DNA of 64,000 nt from Serratia bockelmannii (GCF_008011855.1 NZ_VOUX01000003.1:310001-374000); one strand, 5' to 3'; numbered from the stretch's first letter, positions 8,356 to 19,485 are shown. Numbers and translations are program-made. Notes: generated from the sequence alone by a model not told the origin.

Positions 8356-10953
8356 GTGCTAGAAGAATACCGTAAGCACGTAGCCGAGCGTGCTGCTGAG
8401 GGCATCGCCCCTAAGCCGCTAGACGCCACCCAAATGGCCGCGCTGGTCGAACTACTGAAGAATCCGCCAAAAGGCGAAGAAGAATTCCTGTTAGACCTGC
8501 TGATTAACCGTGTTCCACCGGGCGTCGACGAAGCCGCCTACGTCAAAGCAGGTTTCCTGGCGGCCATCGCCAAAGGCGAAGCGACATCCCCCCTGGTTAC
8601 CCCCGAGAAAGCCATTGAACTGTTAGGCACCATGCAGGGCGGTTATAACATTCATCCGCTGATCGATGCCCTGGACAACGAAAAGCTGGCGCCTATCGCC
8701 GCTAAAGCGCTGTCCCACACGCTGCTGATGTTCGACAACTTCTACGACGTGGAAGATAAGGCTAAGGCCGGTAACCCGCACGCCAAACAGATCATGCAGT
8801 CCTGGGCCGATGCCGAATGGTACCTGTCGCGCCCTGAGCTGGCGGAAAAGATCACCGTCACCGTGTTCAAAGTCACCGGCGAAACCAACACCGATGACCT
8901 TTCTCCGGCGCCGGACGCCTGGTCGCGTCCTGACATCCCGCTGCACGCGCTGGCGATGTTGAAAAACGAACGTGAAGGCATCGTGCCGGATCAGCCGGGC
9001 AGCGTTGGCCCGATCAAACAGATCGAGCTGCTGAACAAGAAAGGCTTCCCGCTGGCCTACGTCGGCGACGTGGTCGGCACCGGTTCCTCCCGTAAATCCG
9101 CCACCAACTCGGTGCTGTGGTTCATGGGTGATGACATCCCGCACGTGCCGAACAAGCGCGGCGGCGGCGTGGTGCTGGGCGGCAAGATTGCACCTATCTT
9201 CTTCAACACCATGGAAGATGCTGGCGCATTGCCGATCGAAGTGGACGTGTCCGAGCTGAACATGGGCGACGTGATCGACGTTTACCCGTACAAAGGTGAA
9301 GTACGCAACCACGAGACCGGTGCGCTGATCGCCAACTTCGAGCTGAAAACCGACGTGCTGCTGGATGAAGTGCGCGCCGGCGGCCGTATCCCGCTGATCA
9401 TCGGCCGCGGCCTGACCACCAAGGCGCGCGAAGCGCTGGGCCTGCCGCACAGCGACGTGTTCCGTATCGCCAAACCGGTTGCCGCGAGCAGCAAAGGCTT
9501 CTCGCTGGCGCAGAAAATGGTCGGCCGCGCCTGCGGCGTCGCCGGCATTCGCCCTGGCGAATACTGCGAACCGAAGATGACCTCCGTCGGTTCTCAGGAC
9601 ACCACCGGCCCGATGACCCGCGATGAACTGAAAGACCTGGCCTGCCTCGGCTTCTCCGCCGATCTGGTCATGCAGTCGTTCTGCCACACCGCCGCGTACC
9701 CGAAACCGGTCGACGTGACCACGCACCACACGCTGCCTGACTTCATCATGAACCGCGGCGGCGTCTCGCTGCGTCCGGGCGACGGCGTGATCCACTCTTG
9801 GCTGAACCGTATGCTGCTGCCTGACACCGTCGGCACCGGCGGCGATTCCCACACCCGCTTCCCGATCGGCATCTCCTTCCCGGCCGGTTCCGGCCTGGTG
9901 GCGTTTGCCGCCGCGACCGGCGTGATGCCGCTGGATATGCCTGAGTCGGTGCTGGTGCGCTTCAAAGGCAAAATGCAGCCGGGCATCACCCTGCGCGATC
10001 TGGTGCACGCCATCCCTTACTACGCGATCCAGCAAGGGCTGCTGACCGTCGAGAAGAAGGGCAAGAAAAACATCTTCTCCGGCCGCATTCTGGAGATCGA
10101 AGGCCTGCCGGACCTGAAGGTCGAGCAGGCGTTTGAGCTGACCGATGCGTCCGCCGAACGTTCCGCAGCCGGTTGTACCATCAAGCTGGACAAGGCGCCG
10201 ATCGAAGAGTATCTGAACTCCAACATCGTGCTGCTGAAGTGGATGATCTCCGAAGGCTACGGCGATCGCCGTACGCTGGAGCGCCGTATTCAGGGCATGG
10301 AAAAATGGCTGGCGGATCCGCAACTGCTGGAAGGCGATGCGGATGCGGAATACGCAGCGGTGATCGACATCGATCTGAACGAGATCAAAGAGCCGATCCT
10401 GTGCGCGCCGAACGATCCTGACGATGCACGCCTGCTGTCCGACGTGGCCAACAGCAAAATCGATGAAGTGTTCATCGGTTCTTGCATGACCAACATCGGC
10501 CACTTCCGCGCGGCCGGCAAGCTGCTGGATCAGCACAAGGGCCAGCTGCCGACCCGTCTGTGGGTGGCGCCGCCAACCAAGATGGATGCGGCTCAGCTGA
10601 CCGAAGAAGGCTACTACAGCGTCTTCGGCAAGAGCGGTGCGCGTATCGAGATCCCGGGCTGCTCGCTGTGCATGGGCAACCAGGCGCGCGTGGCGGACGG
10701 CGCGACGGTGGTCTCCACCTCGACCCGTAACTTCCCGAACCGTCTGGGCACCGGTGCCAACGTCTATCTGGCGTCTGCCGAACTGGCCGCGGTAGCGTCC
10801 CTGTTGGGCCGCCTGCCGACGCCGGACGAGTACCAGACCTATATGGCGCAGGTCGACAAGACGGCGGCGGATACCTACCGCTACCTGAACTTTGACCAGC
10901 TGGGGCAGTACACCGAAAAAGCCGACGGCGTGATCTTCCAAACCGCCGTGTAA
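8356..10953 (+). CDS. acnB: Aconitate hydratase B
   Basis: An 865-residue enzyme, the E. coli length, that isomerises citrate to isocitrate in the TCA cycle with a [4Fe-4S] cluster. The N-terminal HEAT-like domain (about 1-160) and swivel domain precede the catalytic domains, the AcnB order. Cluster cysteines are visible in GSCMTNIGH and GCSLCMGNQ (about residues 710, 769 and 772). The start is GTG at 8356 with AGGAGA upstream, and the protein begins [16 protein letters not shown] as in E. coli. AcnB also binds RNA when its cluster is lost. It is a single-gene unit with its own promoter and terminator. Confidence 0.97.
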   Translation: MLEEYRKHVAERAAEGIAPKPLDATQMAALVELLKNPPKGEEEFLLDLLINRVPPGVDEAAYVKAGFLAAIAKGEATSPLVTPEKAIELLGTMQGGYNIHPLIDALDNEKLAPIAAKALSHTLLMFDNFYDVEDKAKAGNPHAKQIMQSWADAEWYLSRPELAEKITVTVFKVTGETNTDDLSPAPDAWSRPDIPLHALAMLKNEREGIVPDQPGSVGPIKQIELLNKKGFPLAYVGDVVGTGSSRKSATNSVLWFMGDDIPHVPNKRGGGVVLGGKIAPIFFNTMEDAGALPIEVDVSELNMGDVIDVYPYKGEVRNHETGALIANFELKTDVLLDEVRAGGRIPLIIGRGLTTKAREALGLPHSDVFRIAKPVAASSKGFSLAQKMVGRACGVAGIRPGEYCEPKMTSVGSQDTTGPMTRDELKDLACLGFSADLVMQSFCHTAAYPKPVDVTTHHTLPDFIMNRGGVSLRPGDGVIHSWLNRMLLPDTVGTGGDSHTRFPIGISFPAGSGLVAFAAATGVMPLDMPESVLVRFKGKMQPGITLRDLVHAIPYYAIQQGLLTVEKKGKKNIFSGRILEIEGLPDLKVEQAFELTDASAERSAAGCTIKLDKAPIEEYLNSNIVLLKWMISEGYGDRRTLERRIQGMEKWLADPQLLEGDADAEYAAVIDIDLNEIKEPILCAPNDPDDARLLSDVANSKIDEVFIGSCMTNIGHFRAAGKLLDQHKGQLPTRLWVAPPTKMDAAQLTEEGYYSVFGKSGARIEIPGCSLCMGNQARVADGATVVSTSTRNFPNRLGTGANVYLASAELAAVASLLGRLPTPDEYQTYMAQVDKTAADTYRYLNFDQLGQYTEKADGVIFQTAV

Positions 10954-10976
10954 GCCGCTATATTGCGCAACTGTTT

Positions 10977-11007
10977 AACGGGAGGCCTTGGCCTCCCGTT
11001 TTATTTT
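10977..11007 (+). terminator. Terminator after acnB
   Basis: AACGGGAGGCC and GGCCTCCCGTT form an 11 bp perfect stem around TT, followed by TTATTTT. Confidence 0.9.
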
Positions 11008-11092
11008 GCTCAGTTGCCAACTTTGCGAGCGCTCACTGAGTTAGTCCGCCATTTATGTTTACACTAAGAAAAAGGGCTCAGGAGGGCATGCT

Positions 11093-11455
11093 ATGGATTA
11101 CGAATTTCTGCGTGACGTCACCGGTCAGGTGATCGTCAGATTTTCGATGGGGCATGAAGCGATTGGCCACTGGATCAACGAAGAAGTTAAAGGCGATTTC
11201 AACCTGCTGGACCGGATTGAAGCCGGTGCGGCCGAGGTCAAAGGCAGCGAGCGTCAATGGCAGCTGGAAGGCCATGAATATACGCTGCTGATGGATGGTG
11301 AAGAAGTGATGATCCGTGCCAATCAGCTGGAGTTCGAGGGCGATGAAATGGAAGAGGGGATGAACTACTACGACGAAGAAAGCCTCTCATTCTGCGGCGT
11401 TGAGGACTTCCTGCTGGTGTTGAAGGCCTATCGTTCTTTCATGCTGAAGTACTAA
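11093..11455 (+). CDS. yacL: YacL, UPF0231 family protein of unknown function
   Basis: A 120-residue acidic cytoplasmic protein that matches E. coli YacL in length and sequence (MDYEFLRD at the start, [16 protein letters not shown] near residue 90). The family has no established biochemical role. An AGGAGGG site lies about 8 bp before the ATG. It is convergent with speD, and a hairpin sits between the two stops. Confidence 0.9.
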   Translation: MDYEFLRDVTGQVIVRFSMGHEAIGHWINEEVKGDFNLLDRIEAGAAEVKGSERQWQLEGHEYTLLMDGEEVMIRANQLEFEGDEMEEGMNYYDEESLSFCGVEDFLLVLKAYRSFMLKY

Positions 11456-11460
11456 GCATC

Positions 11461-11484
11461 AGGGCGCGGCGTGCCGCGCCCTTT
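11461..11484. terminator. Shared hairpin between yacL and speD
   Basis: AGGGCGCGGC and GCCGCGCCCT pair perfectly around GT in the 32 bp gap between convergent genes. A short TTT follows on the plus strand. It probably ends yacL and may block antisense reading into speD. Confidence 0.65.
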
Positions 11485-11487
11485 CCA

Positions 11488-12282
11488 TCACAGATGCGGA
11501 ATATTGCGGCCGTAATAGATTTCCTGCATCTCTTTCCATAACAGATCGGTGATCTGCTTGCGTTCGGCTGCGCTCAACGCCTCCGGCTCCGCGTTAAACA
11601 GGTAGTGCTTCAGATCGAAATCTTTCAGCAACATCTTGGTATGGAAGATATTTTCCTGGTAAACGTTCACGTCCATCATGTGGTACAGCGCCTTGATGTC
11701 TTCCGACATAAAGTTCTGGATCGAGTTGATCTCGTGATCGATGTAATGTTTCACGCCGTTCACGTCGCGGGTAAAACCGCGCACGCGATAGTCCATGGTG
11801 ACGATGTCGGATTCCAGCTGGTGAATTAAGTAGTTCAGCGCCTTGAGGGGCGAAATGACGCCGCAGGTCGAGACCTCGATATCGGCGCGAAAGGTGCATA
11901 GCCCGCCTTCCGGATGGCTTTCCGGGTAGGTATGTACGCAGATATGGCTTTTGTCCAGGTGCGCGACGACCGTATTCGGCAACGGGCCTGGGTGTTCCGA
12001 CGTATCGACGTCTTTCGGATCAATGGGCTCTTCGCTGACCAGGATGGTGACGCTGGCGCCCTGCGGCTCGTAGTCCTGACGCGCGATGTTCAGAATATTG
12101 GCGCCGATGATCGAGCAGGTCTCGCTCAGGATCTCGGTCAGCCGGTTGGCGTTATATTGTTCGTCTATGTAGGCGATATAGCCGTCGCGATCGTCCGCGG
12201 TTTTGGCATAACAAATATCGTAAATACAAAAACTCAGGCTCTTGGTCAGGTTGTTGAAGCCGTGCAGTTTTAGCTTATGCAA
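11488..12282 (-). CDS. speD: S-adenosylmethionine decarboxylase proenzyme
   Basis: A 264-residue pyruvoyl enzyme, the E. coli length, that makes decarboxylated SAM, the aminopropyl donor for spermidine. Self-cleavage is expected between Lys111 and Ser112 in [10 protein letters not shown], with Ser112 becoming the pyruvoyl group. The start codon is TTG (12282-12280), preceded by a perfect AGGAGGT site; E. coli speD also starts with TTG. It lies 27 bp downstream of speE in the same operon, so SpeD supplies the SpeE substrate. Confidence 0.96.
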   Translation of the reverse strand: MHKLKLHGFNNLTKSLSFCIYDICYAKTADDRDGYIAYIDEQYNANRLTEILSETCSIIGANILNIARQDYEPQGASVTILVSEEPIDPKDVDTSEHPGPLPNTVVAHLDKSHICVHTYPESHPEGGLCTFRADIEVSTCGVISPLKALNYLIHQLESDIVTMDYRVRGFTRDVNGVKHYIDHEINSIQNFMSEDIKALYHMMDVNVYQENIFHTKMLLKDFDLKHYLFNAEPEALSAAERKQITDLLWKEMQEIYYGRNIPHL

Positions 12283-12309
12283 TTTAGGCCACCTCCTTTA
12301 TCTTCTCGC

Positions 12310-13173
<864 letters not shown>

Positions 13174-13217
13174 GTGCGGGAAACTCCGTAATAACAGCCA
13201 TGAAAAATCGGCGCAAC

Positions 13218-13223
13218 ATCATA
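13218..13223 (-). promoter_or_regulatory. Candidate -10 element for speED
   Basis: TATGAT is read on the minus strand 45 bp before the speE start codon. The -35 element (TGCATC region) is weak. Confidence 0.35.
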
Positions 13224-13298
13224 GCTAACTCTGTCTGGCGATGCACGGTTGAATTTCAGACAGAGAGAGCGAAAGGCGGGTGGGGGAGAGGGGCGGAA

Positions 13299-13649
13299 TT
13301 AGTTGGCGTAGGCCAGCAGGCTCAAAGAGTCGCGCGCCAGCGATTTGCACTTCTTAGGCGTTGGAATGGCGATGCCGCTGAGATCGCGATAGCTGTCTTC
13401 GCCCAGCGCCTTCATGTTAAAGCTGTTGTAGTTGCTCAAATCCCAGCGGTTTTGTTGCGCGAAATAGACAATGGCGCGTTTGATTTGCGCATTTGGCAAA
13501 TCGTTGTAGCCGCAATCATTTTTCAAATAAATAAATACCGCCGTCAGATCGGCCAGATCTTCCGCCTCGGATTCATTCAGCGCCAGACTGGCGTTGGAGA
13601 AGCCCAGCATCGCCAGCAACAGCATCGATAACGTTGTTTTTTTCATCAT
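13299..13649 (-). CDS. yacC: YacC, PulS/OutS pilotin-like secreted protein
   Basis: A protein of about 116 residues related to E. coli YacC, of the PulS/OutS pilotin family that delivers type II secretins to the outer membrane. An N-terminal signal peptide (MKKTTLSMLLLAML to ASLA) precedes mature LNESEAEDLADLTAVF. Two cysteines (NDCGYND and PKKCKSL) should form the family disulfide. Two ATGs lie at 13649 and 13646. A longer reading from 13706 would put residues before the signal peptide and is rejected. No type II secretion genes are nearby, so its partner is unknown. Confidence 0.85.
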   Translation of the reverse strand: MMKKTTLSMLLLAMLGFSNASLALNESEAEDLADLTAVFIYLKNDCGYNDLPNAQIKRAIVYFAQQNRWDLSNYNSFNMKALGEDSYRDLSGIAIPTPKKCKSLARDSLSLLAYAN

Positions 13650-13792
13650 GAAATAGGCCTGTTTGTCGTCTGCTGACGTTACCACACTTGCCTGTAAAGG
13701 CACCAAATTTTATTGCTGCCGGGCCGGCGTCGCGCGTGCCGGTCATACTCTCTTGATTGTGAGGCATAGCTTAAAATACCGCCAGGAAAGGC

Positions 13793-13823
13793 TTGACCTT
13801 CCGCCTGGGGGAAGGTTTAGGCT
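13793..13823 (+). promoter_or_regulatory. CueR-type promoter of cueO
   Basis: TTGACC (-35, 13793-13798) and TAGGCT (-10, 13818-13823) are separated by 19 bp, the over-long spacer of MerR-family promoters. Inside lies the dyad ACCTTCC (13796-13802) with GGAAGGT (13810-13816), the CueR binding pattern. Copper-bound CueR would untwist the spacer and switch on cueO. Confidence 0.85.
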
Positions 13824-13863
13824 GACGGCATTGAGTTATGTCACTGAGAAAAGGGAGTCAGCG

Positions 13864-15507
13864 ATGTTACGCCGTGATTTTATTAAATTAACCGCTGCGC
13901 TGGGCGCGGCGAGCGCATTGCCGTTATGGAGCAGGGCCGCTTGGGCGGCCGATCGGCCGGCCTTGCCGGTACCGCCGCTGTTGATGCCGGACGCGCAGGG
14001 AAAGATTGCGCTGGCGCTGCAGGCGGGTGAAACCCGCTGGTTGCCCGGTGCCGCCACCAAAACCTGGGGATTCAACGGCGCGCTGCTCGGGCCGGCGGTG
14101 AAGCTGCAGCGTGGCCAGCCGGTGACGGTCGATATCAAAAACAGCCTGGCGGAGGCCAGTACCGTCCACTGGCACGGGCTGGAAATTCCCGGCGACGTCG
14201 ATGGCGGCCCGCAGGCGCTGATCCACCCCGGCGCGACGCGCACGGTGAATTTCACCGTCGAACAACCGGCCGCTACCTGCTGGTTCCACCCGCACACGCA
14301 CGGTAAAACCGGCAGCCAGGTGATGATGGGGCTGGCGGGGTTGGTGCTGCTGGAAGACGATGAAAGCGCCAAACTGCCGCTGCCGAAAACCTGGGGGCAG
14401 GATGATATTCCGGTGATCCTGCAGGATAAGCGGCTGGGCAAAGACGCGCAGATCGAATACCGCCTGGACGTGATGAGCGCGGCGGTAGGCTGGTTTGGCG
14501 ATCGCATGTTCACCAACGGCGCGCAGTATCCGCAACATCTGGCGTCGCGCGGCTGGCTGCGTCTGCGTTTTCTCAACGGTTGCAACGCCCGCTCGTTGAA
14601 TCTGGCGGCCAGTGACAACCGTCCGCTGTATGTTATCGCCAGCGACGGCGGTTTCCTGGCTGAGCCGGTGAAGCTGACCGAGCTGCCGATGCTGATGGGC
14701 GAACGCTTTGAAGTGCTGGTGGATGCCTCCGACGGGAAAGCGTTCGATATCGTGACGCTGCCGGTGAAACAGATGGGCATGACGCTGGCTCCGTTCGATC
14801 AGCCGCTGCCGGTGTTGCGCATTCAGCCGTCGTTGGCACAGGGTATCAAAACCATGCCGGACAGCCTGGTGAAGCTGCCGACATTGCCTGCCACCACTGG
14901 TATCCAGGAGCGTTGGCTGCAGCTGATGATGGATCCGCAGCTGGATATGCTCGGCATGCAGGCGCTGATGGATCGTTATGGTCACCAGGCGATGGCTGGC
15001 ATGAGCATGAATCATGGAGCGACGGGTGCTGGAGACATGAAAGGCATGGAGAAGGGCGGCATGCAGGGCATGGACCACGGCAACATGAAGGGCATGGATC
15101 ATGGCAAGATGGCCGGGATGGATCACGGCGGCGCGCAGAGCAAAGCCAAACCGTTCGATTTCAGCCATGGCAACATGATCAACGGCAAGGCCTTCGACAT
15201 GAACAAACCGATGTTTGCCGCCAAACGGGGCCAGTATGAAAAATGGACCATTTCCGGTGAGGGCGACATGATGCTGCACCCGTTCCACATTCACGGCACC
15301 CAGTTCCGTATCCTTTCGGAAAACGGCAAACCGCCGGCGGCGCATCGCAGCGGCTGGAAGGACACGGTGCGCGTCGAAGGTTGGCGCAGCGAAGTGCTGG
15401 TGCGTTTCGATCATCCGGCAAGCAGCGAACATGCGTATATGGCCCACTGCCACCTGTTGGAGCATGAAGATACCGGCATGATGATGGGCTTTACCGTCGA
15501 CGACTGA
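13864..15507 (+). CDS. cueO: Multicopper oxidase CueO, periplasmic Cu(I) oxidase
   Basis: A 547-residue cupredoxin-fold oxidase that protects the periplasm by oxidising Cu(I). A Tat signal ([11 protein letters not shown]) leads to a cleavage site near AWA-AD. Copper ligands are visible in [19 protein letters not shown] and the C-terminal [14 protein letters not shown] Met/His-rich segment at about residues 375-425 contains repeated GMDHG and KGM units and is longer than in E. coli CueO (516 residues). The start is ATG 13864. A longer ATG-initiated frame from 13663 runs through the promoter. E. coli has gcd next; here a toxin-antitoxin pair follows. Confidence 0.95.
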   Translation: MLRRDFIKLTAALGAASALPLWSRAAWAADRPALPVPPLLMPDAQGKIALALQAGETRWLPGAATKTWGFNGALLGPAVKLQRGQPVTVDIKNSLAEASTVHWHGLEIPGDVDGGPQALIHPGATRTVNFTVEQPAATCWFHPHTHGKTGSQVMMGLAGLVLLEDDESAKLPLPKTWGQDDIPVILQDKRLGKDAQIEYRLDVMSAAVGWFGDRMFTNGAQYPQHLASRGWLRLRFLNGCNARSLNLAASDNRPLYVIASDGGFLAEPVKLTELPMLMGERFEVLVDASDGKAFDIVTLPVKQMGMTLAPFDQPLPVLRIQPSLAQGIKTMPDSLVKLPTLPATTGIQERWLQLMMDPQLDMLGMQALMDRYGHQAMAGMSMNHGATGAGDMKGMEKGGMQGMDHGNMKGMDHGKMAGMDHGGAQSKAKPFDFSHGNMINGKAFDMNKPMFAAKRGQYEKWTISGEGDMMLHPFHIHGTQFRILSENGKPPAAHRSGWKDTVRVEGWRSEVLVRFDHPASSEHAYMAHCHLLEHEDTGMMMGFTVDD

Positions 15508-15552
15508 TCGCGGTTCATCGCTCAGGTGGCGGTGCGCTCGCGTCGCCACCGC

Positions 15553-15595
15553 TTGGTTCAATGAAAGGAAGCCGTTATACTGATTAAAATATCAG
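15553..15595 (+). promoter_or_regulatory. Promoter and operator-like repeat of the toxin-antitoxin pair
   Basis: TTGGTT (15553-15558) and TATACT (15576-15581) are 17 bp apart. CTGAT and ATCAG (15580-15584, 15591-15595) form an inverted repeat over the inferred start near 15588, where an autoregulating antitoxin would bind. Confidence 0.55.
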
Positions 15596-15612
15596 CTGTT
15601 GAGGAGCGCGTC

Positions 15613-15804
15613 ATGCCGACAAAATTGGATCCCATCGTCTCTGAGTTTGAGACTCAAGAACAGGCTGATAGCTACGATCGTTGGTTCAGAAGCACCGTGG
15701 AATCTTCTGTCAATAGCGACACCCCCCGTATCCCCCATGATGAAGTCATGGCTGGTGCTCGTCACATTATCGAGCAGGCGAAAGCCAAAAGAAAATCGGC
15801 CTGA
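15613..15804 (+). CDS. Putative antitoxin of a type II toxin-antitoxin pair
   Basis: A 63-residue charged protein with a GAGGAG ribosome binding site. The N-terminus (PIVSEFETQEQADSYDRWF) and IPHDEVMAGARHIIEQ resemble small stability-determinant antitoxins paired with RelE/ParE toxins. It ends 5 bp before the toxin, which has no clear ribosome binding site of its own, suggesting translational coupling. An overlapping frame at 15599-15823 looks like a shadow. Family assignment rests on memory of sequence and context. Confidence 0.7.
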   Translation: MPTKLDPIVSEFETQEQADSYDRWFRSTVESSVNSDTPRIPHDEVMAGARHIIEQAKAKRKSA

Positions 15805-15809
15805 CCCTT

Positions 15810-16085
15810 ATGTTAACCGTTAAATGGACTGACGAAGCAAAAACGGGTTTATATACGCTGCTGGCTTTTATCGCTGAGCGAAATCCACTTGCCGCTGAGG
15901 CTTTGTTGCAACGTATCGAAGAGTCGGTTATCCCGTTAGCGGAACATCCTTATCTATTCCGGCCTGGCAGGGTGAACGGGACTCGTGAAATGGTTGTTCA
16001 TCCTAATTACATTGTGGTTTACCGCGTGCTGGCTGCACATATTGAAATAGTGAGTGTCCTGCACGCTCGTCAGGAATACCCTTAA
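15810..16085 (+). CDS. RelE/ParE superfamily toxin
   Basis: A 91-residue basic protein with the ParE/RelE layout: N-terminal LTVKWTDEAKTGLYTLLAFIAERNP, a central helix pair, then a beta strand with RPGRVNGTREMVVHPNYIVVYRV and a C-terminal VLHARQEYP. Members either inhibit gyrase (ParE) or cut ribosome-bound mRNA (RelE); which applies cannot be read here. It replaces gcd between cueO and hpt, so the pair was probably acquired. Confidence 0.8.
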   Translation: MLTVKWTDEAKTGLYTLLAFIAERNPLAAEALLQRIEESVIPLAEHPYLFRPGRVNGTREMVVHPNYIVVYRVLAAHIEIVSVLHARQEYP

Positions 16086-16175
16086 TAAAGAAAACTCCCC
16101 TGTCCGGGAGAGAGGCAAGTCGTAACGGCCTATGCTAAACTCTGCGCCTTTCTTCCGGCAACTGACCTGAATACT

Positions 16176-16712
16176 ATGAAACACACTGTAGACGTAATGA
16201 TTTCCGAGCAGGAAGTTAAGACCCGTATCGCCGAACTTGGCCACCAGATCACCGAACATTACCGCGACAGCGGCAGCGACATGGTACTGGTCGGGCTGCT
16301 GCGCGGCTCCTTCATGTTCATGGCCGATCTCTGCCGCGCGATCGACGTGCCGCACGAAGTCGACTTTATGACCGCCTCCAGCTACGGCAGCGGTATGTCC
16401 ACCACCCGCGACGTGAAGATCCTCAAGGATCTGGACGAAGACATTCGCGGCAAAGACGTGCTGATCGTGGAAGACATCATCGATTCCGGCAACACGCTGA
16501 ACAAAGTGCGCGAGATTTTGGCGCTGCGCGGGCCGAAATCGCTGGCGATTTGTACCTTGCTGGACAAACCTGAGCGCCGTGAAGTGCAGGTGCCGGTCGA
16601 ATATGTCGGCTTCTCGATCCCGGATGAGTTCGTGGTGGGGTATGGCATCGACTACGCTCAGCGCTACCGTCACCTGCCGTACGTCGGCAAAGTGGTGCTG
16701 CTGGACGAGTAA
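16176..16712 (+). CDS. hpt: Hypoxanthine phosphoribosyltransferase
   Basis: A 178-residue purine salvage enzyme, the E. coli length, converting hypoxanthine (and less well guanine) with PRPP to IMP. The PRPP-binding loop [13 protein letters not shown] is near residues 95-107. The C-terminus [19 protein letters not shown] is typical. It converges on can, with a hairpin between the stops. Confidence 0.96.
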   Translation: MKHTVDVMISEQEVKTRIAELGHQITEHYRDSGSDMVLVGLLRGSFMFMADLCRAIDVPHEVDFMTASSYGSGMSTTRDVKILKDLDEDIRGKDVLIVEDIIDSGNTLNKVREILALRGPKSLAICTLLDKPERREVQVPVEYVGFSIPDEFVVGYGIDYAQRYRHLPYVGKVVLLDE

Positions 16713-16721
16713 TTGGATGTG

Positions 16722-16741
16722 GGGCGCGGCAAGCCGCGCCC
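16722..16741. terminator. Hairpin between hpt and can
   Basis: GGGCGCGGC and GCCGCGCCC pair perfectly around AA in the gap between convergent genes. No clear T-run on either side, so termination efficiency is uncertain. Confidence 0.6.
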
Positions 16742-16750
16742 GCGGCGGGG

Positions 16751-17407
16751 TTATACGCCTTTATCCTGCTTCAGTTTGGCTATCGCTTTGCGGTAGCCCA
16801 TCTCCAGGCTCTCGCGGCTGGTCGCCAGCACTTCCATATCGCGCAGACGGCCGTCCTGAATGCCGTACACCCAACCGTGGATCATCACCTTCTGGCCGCG
16901 CTTCCAGGCGGACTGCATGATGGTGGAGTGGCCCAGGTTGTACACTTGCTCAATGACGTTGATCTCGCACAGCATGTCGAAACGCTGTTCCGGCGGCAGC
17001 TCGCCCAGCAGCGAGCTGTGCTTGTACCACAGATCGCGAATGTGCAGCAGCCAGTTGTCGATCAACCCCAGTTCCGGGTTTTCCACCGCCGCCTGCACGC
17101 CGCCGCAGCCCAGGTGGCCGCAGATGATGATGTGTTCGACTTCCAGCACATCTACCGCATACTGCACCACCGACAGGCAGTTAAGATCGGTGTGGATAAC
17201 GAGGTTCGCCACGTTGCGATGGACGAACAGTTCACCCGGCTCGAGGCCGGTCAGGCGTTCTGCGGGAACGCGGCTGTCAGAGCAACCAATCCATAAGAAG
17301 CGGGGCTTTTGCGCCTGGGCTAAACGTTCAAAAAATTCCGGGTCTTCCTGACTGATATTGGCCGACCAGGCCTGGTTGTTGGCGATAAGCTCTTCGATTT
17401 CTTTCAT
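16751..17407 (-). CDS. can: Beta-class carbonic anhydrase
   Basis: A 218-residue zinc enzyme close to E. coli Can (220) that interconverts CO2 and bicarbonate and is needed for growth in air. Zinc ligands are visible: Cys42 and Asp44 in IGCSDSR, and His98 and Cys101 in CGHLGCGG. It is transcribed alone, divergent from yadG. Confidence 0.96.
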   Translation of the reverse strand: MKEIEELIANNQAWSANISQEDPEFFERLAQAQKPRFLWIGCSDSRVPAERLTGLEPGELFVHRNVANLVIHTDLNCLSVVQYAVDVLEVEHIIICGHLGCGGVQAAVENPELGLIDNWLLHIRDLWYKHSSLLGELPPEQRFDMLCEINVIEQVYNLGHSTIMQSAWKRGQKVMIHGWVYGIQDGRLRDMEVLATSRESLEMGYRKAIAKLKQDKGV

Positions 17408-17446
17408 GAAGGTGATTGACCCGTAACGAACAGATTGCGTTGGAGT

Positions 17447-17475
17447 AATATAGGGTAAGCGTCACAATTTGGAAA
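17447..17475 (-). promoter_or_regulatory. Candidate can promoter
   Basis: On the minus strand TTTCCA (17475-17470) and TATATT (17452-17447) are separated by 17 bp, 40 bp upstream of the can start codon. Confidence 0.5.
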
Positions 17476-17617
17476 TCGGAACAGTGGTGCAACCTCATTT
17501 ACCGCACGGATTCGACGCAGTGAAAACGCCGTCGATGCTAGGATTATCGTTAGTGTTTCAAGCCTCGCAAACAGGGGCGCGGCGGCATACTCATCGTCAT
17601 AAGGTACTATTTTACAT

Positions 17618-18541
17618 ATGAATTATGCACTGGAATTAGCGCAGCTGACCAAGACTTACGCCGGTGGCGTCAAGGCGCTGCGCGGCATCGACCTGAGCGT
17701 CGAAGCGGGGGACTTTTATGCCCTGCTGGGGCCAAACGGCGCCGGAAAGTCCACCACCATCGGCATCATCAGCTCGCTGGTGAACAAAACCGCCGGCAGC
17801 GTGCGGGTATTCGGTTATGACATCGATAAAGACATCGTCAACGCCAAGCGCCAGCTCGGCCTGGTGCCGCAGGAGTTCAACTTCAACCCGTTCGAGACCG
17901 TGTTGCAGATCGTGGTGAACCAGGCGGGTTACTACGGCGTCACGCGGCGTGAAGCGATGGCGCGCGCCGAGAAATACCTCAATCAGCTGGATCTGTGGGG
18001 CAAGCGCAACGAGCGCGCCCGTATGCTGTCCGGCGGCATGAAGCGCCGCCTGATGATCGCCCGCGCGTTGATGCACCAACCGAAGCTGCTGATCCTCGAT
18101 GAACCGACCGCCGGGGTGGATATCGAACTGCGTCGCTCGATGTGGGGCTTCCTGAAAGAGCTGAACGCCCAGGGCACCACCATTATCCTCACCACCCACT
18201 ATCTGGAAGAGGCGGAAATGCTGTGCCGCAACATCGGCATCATCCAGAACGGGGAACTGGTGGAAAACACCTCGATGAAGGGGCTGCTGGCCAAGCTGAA
18301 GTCGGAAACCTTCATCCTCGATCTGGCGGCGAAGAGCCCGCTGCCGAAGCTGGATGGTTACCACAGCCGCCTGACGGATACCTCGACGCTGGAAGTGGAG
18401 GTGATGCGCGAGCAGGGGCTGAACGGCCTGTTCGCCCAGCTGAGCGCGCAGGGCGTGCAGGTGCTGAGCATGCGCAATAAGGCGAACCGCCTGGAAGAGC
18501 TGTTTGTCACCCTGGTTAACGGCAATGGAGAAAAAGCATGA
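17618..18541 (+). CDS. yadG: ABC transporter ATPase YadG
   Basis: A 307-residue ABC ATPase. Walker A GPNGAGKST is at residues 38-46, signature LSGGMKRR and Walker B LLILDEPTAGVD follow, and the C-terminal 80 residues form the extension typical of two-component ABC-2 exporters. It overlaps yadH by 4 bp (ATGA). The substrate is not established. Confidence 0.93.
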   Translation: MNYALELAQLTKTYAGGVKALRGIDLSVEAGDFYALLGPNGAGKSTTIGIISSLVNKTAGSVRVFGYDIDKDIVNAKRQLGLVPQEFNFNPFETVLQIVVNQAGYYGVTRREAMARAEKYLNQLDLWGKRNERARMLSGGMKRRLMIARALMHQPKLLILDEPTAGVDIELRRSMWGFLKELNAQGTTIILTTHYLEEAEMLCRNIGIIQNGELVENTSMKGLLAKLKSETFILDLAAKSPLPKLDGYHSRLTDTSTLEVEVMREQGLNGLFAQLSAQGVQVLSMRNKANRLEELFVTLVNGNGEKA

Positions 18542-19308
18542 CGCGTTTGTATTGGGTGGCCTTACAAAGCATCTGGGCCAAAGAGGTAAACCGGTTCGCG
18601 CGCATCTGGATCCAGACCCTGGTGCCGCCGGTGATCACCATGACGCTGTACTTCATCATCTTCGGTAACCTGATCGGTTCGCGTATCGGTGATATGCACG
18701 GCTTCAGCTACATGCAGTTCATCGTGCCCGGCCTTATCATGATGGCGGTCATTACCAACTCCTATGCCAACGTCGCCTCGTCGTTCTTCAGCGCCAAGTT
18801 TCAGCGCAACATTGAGGAACTGCTGGTGGCGCCGGTGCCGACCCACGTGGTGATCGCCGGCTATGTCGGCGGCGGCGTGGCCCGCGGTATCTGCGTCGGC
18901 GTGCTGGTGACCATCATCTCGCTGTTCTTCGTGCCGCTGCAGGTACACGCCTGGTGGGTGATTGCGCTGACGCTGTTGCTGACGGCGATCTTGTTCTCGC
19001 TGGCGGGGCTGATCAACGCGGTGTTTGCCACCACTTTCGATGATATCAGCCTGATCCCGACCTTCGTGCTGACGCCGCTGACTTACTTGGGCGGGGTGTT
19101 CTACTCGCTGTCGCTGCTGCCGCCATTCTGGCAGGCGGTGTCCAAGCTGAATCCGATCGTCTATATGATCAGCGGCTTCCGCTACGGCTTCCTCGGCATC
19201 AACGATGTGCCGCTGGCGTTCACCATGGCGGTGCTGGTGGCATTTATCGCGGTGTTCTATCTGCTGTCCTGGTATCTGATCGAGCGCGGCCGCGGCCTGC
19301 GCAGCTGA
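18538..19308 (+). CDS. yadH: ABC-2 type transporter permease YadH
   Basis: A 256-residue inner-membrane protein with about six hydrophobic segments and the ABC-2 motif region FRYGFLGINDVPL near the C-terminus. It is the membrane partner of YadG and is translationally coupled to it. Length and sequence match E. coli YadH. A terminator follows at once; yadI, next in E. coli, is absent. Confidence 0.93.
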   Translation: MTRLYWVALQSIWAKEVNRFARIWIQTLVPPVITMTLYFIIFGNLIGSRIGDMHGFSYMQFIVPGLIMMAVITNSYANVASSFFSAKFQRNIEELLVAPVPTHVVIAGYVGGGVARGICVGVLVTIISLFFVPLQVHAWWVIALTLLLTAILFSLAGLINAVFATTFDDISLIPTFVLTPLTYLGGVFYSLSLLPPFWQAVSKLNPIVYMISGFRYGFLGINDVPLAFTMAVLVAFIAVFYLLSWYLIERGRGLRS

Positions 19309-19316
19309 TCATATCA

Positions 19317-19349
19317 CGCTCCCGCTTTCCCGGCGGGAGCGCCTTTCTT
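19317..19349 (+). terminator. Terminator after yadGH
   Basis: CGCTCCCGC and GCGGGAGCG form a 9 bp stem around TTTCCCG, followed by CCTTTCTT. Confidence 0.75.
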
Positions 19350-19485
19350 GATTTGGCGCAGGCGGCGCGTAAATCAATAGAATTGCTCAAATAACCGCTA
19401 GTTCCCCGCTGTTCAAATCGTGCTATGCTGGCGCTCCACATTTCCTTCACTTTTGTCATTACGCACTCGTAAGCAGAACATCATC

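Noticed and set aside
15599-15823. Alternative 74-codon frame overlapping the antitoxin
   Set aside because: It is a shifted reading of the antitoxin gene without its own ribosome binding site; the 15613 frame has a good site and the correct spacing to the toxin.
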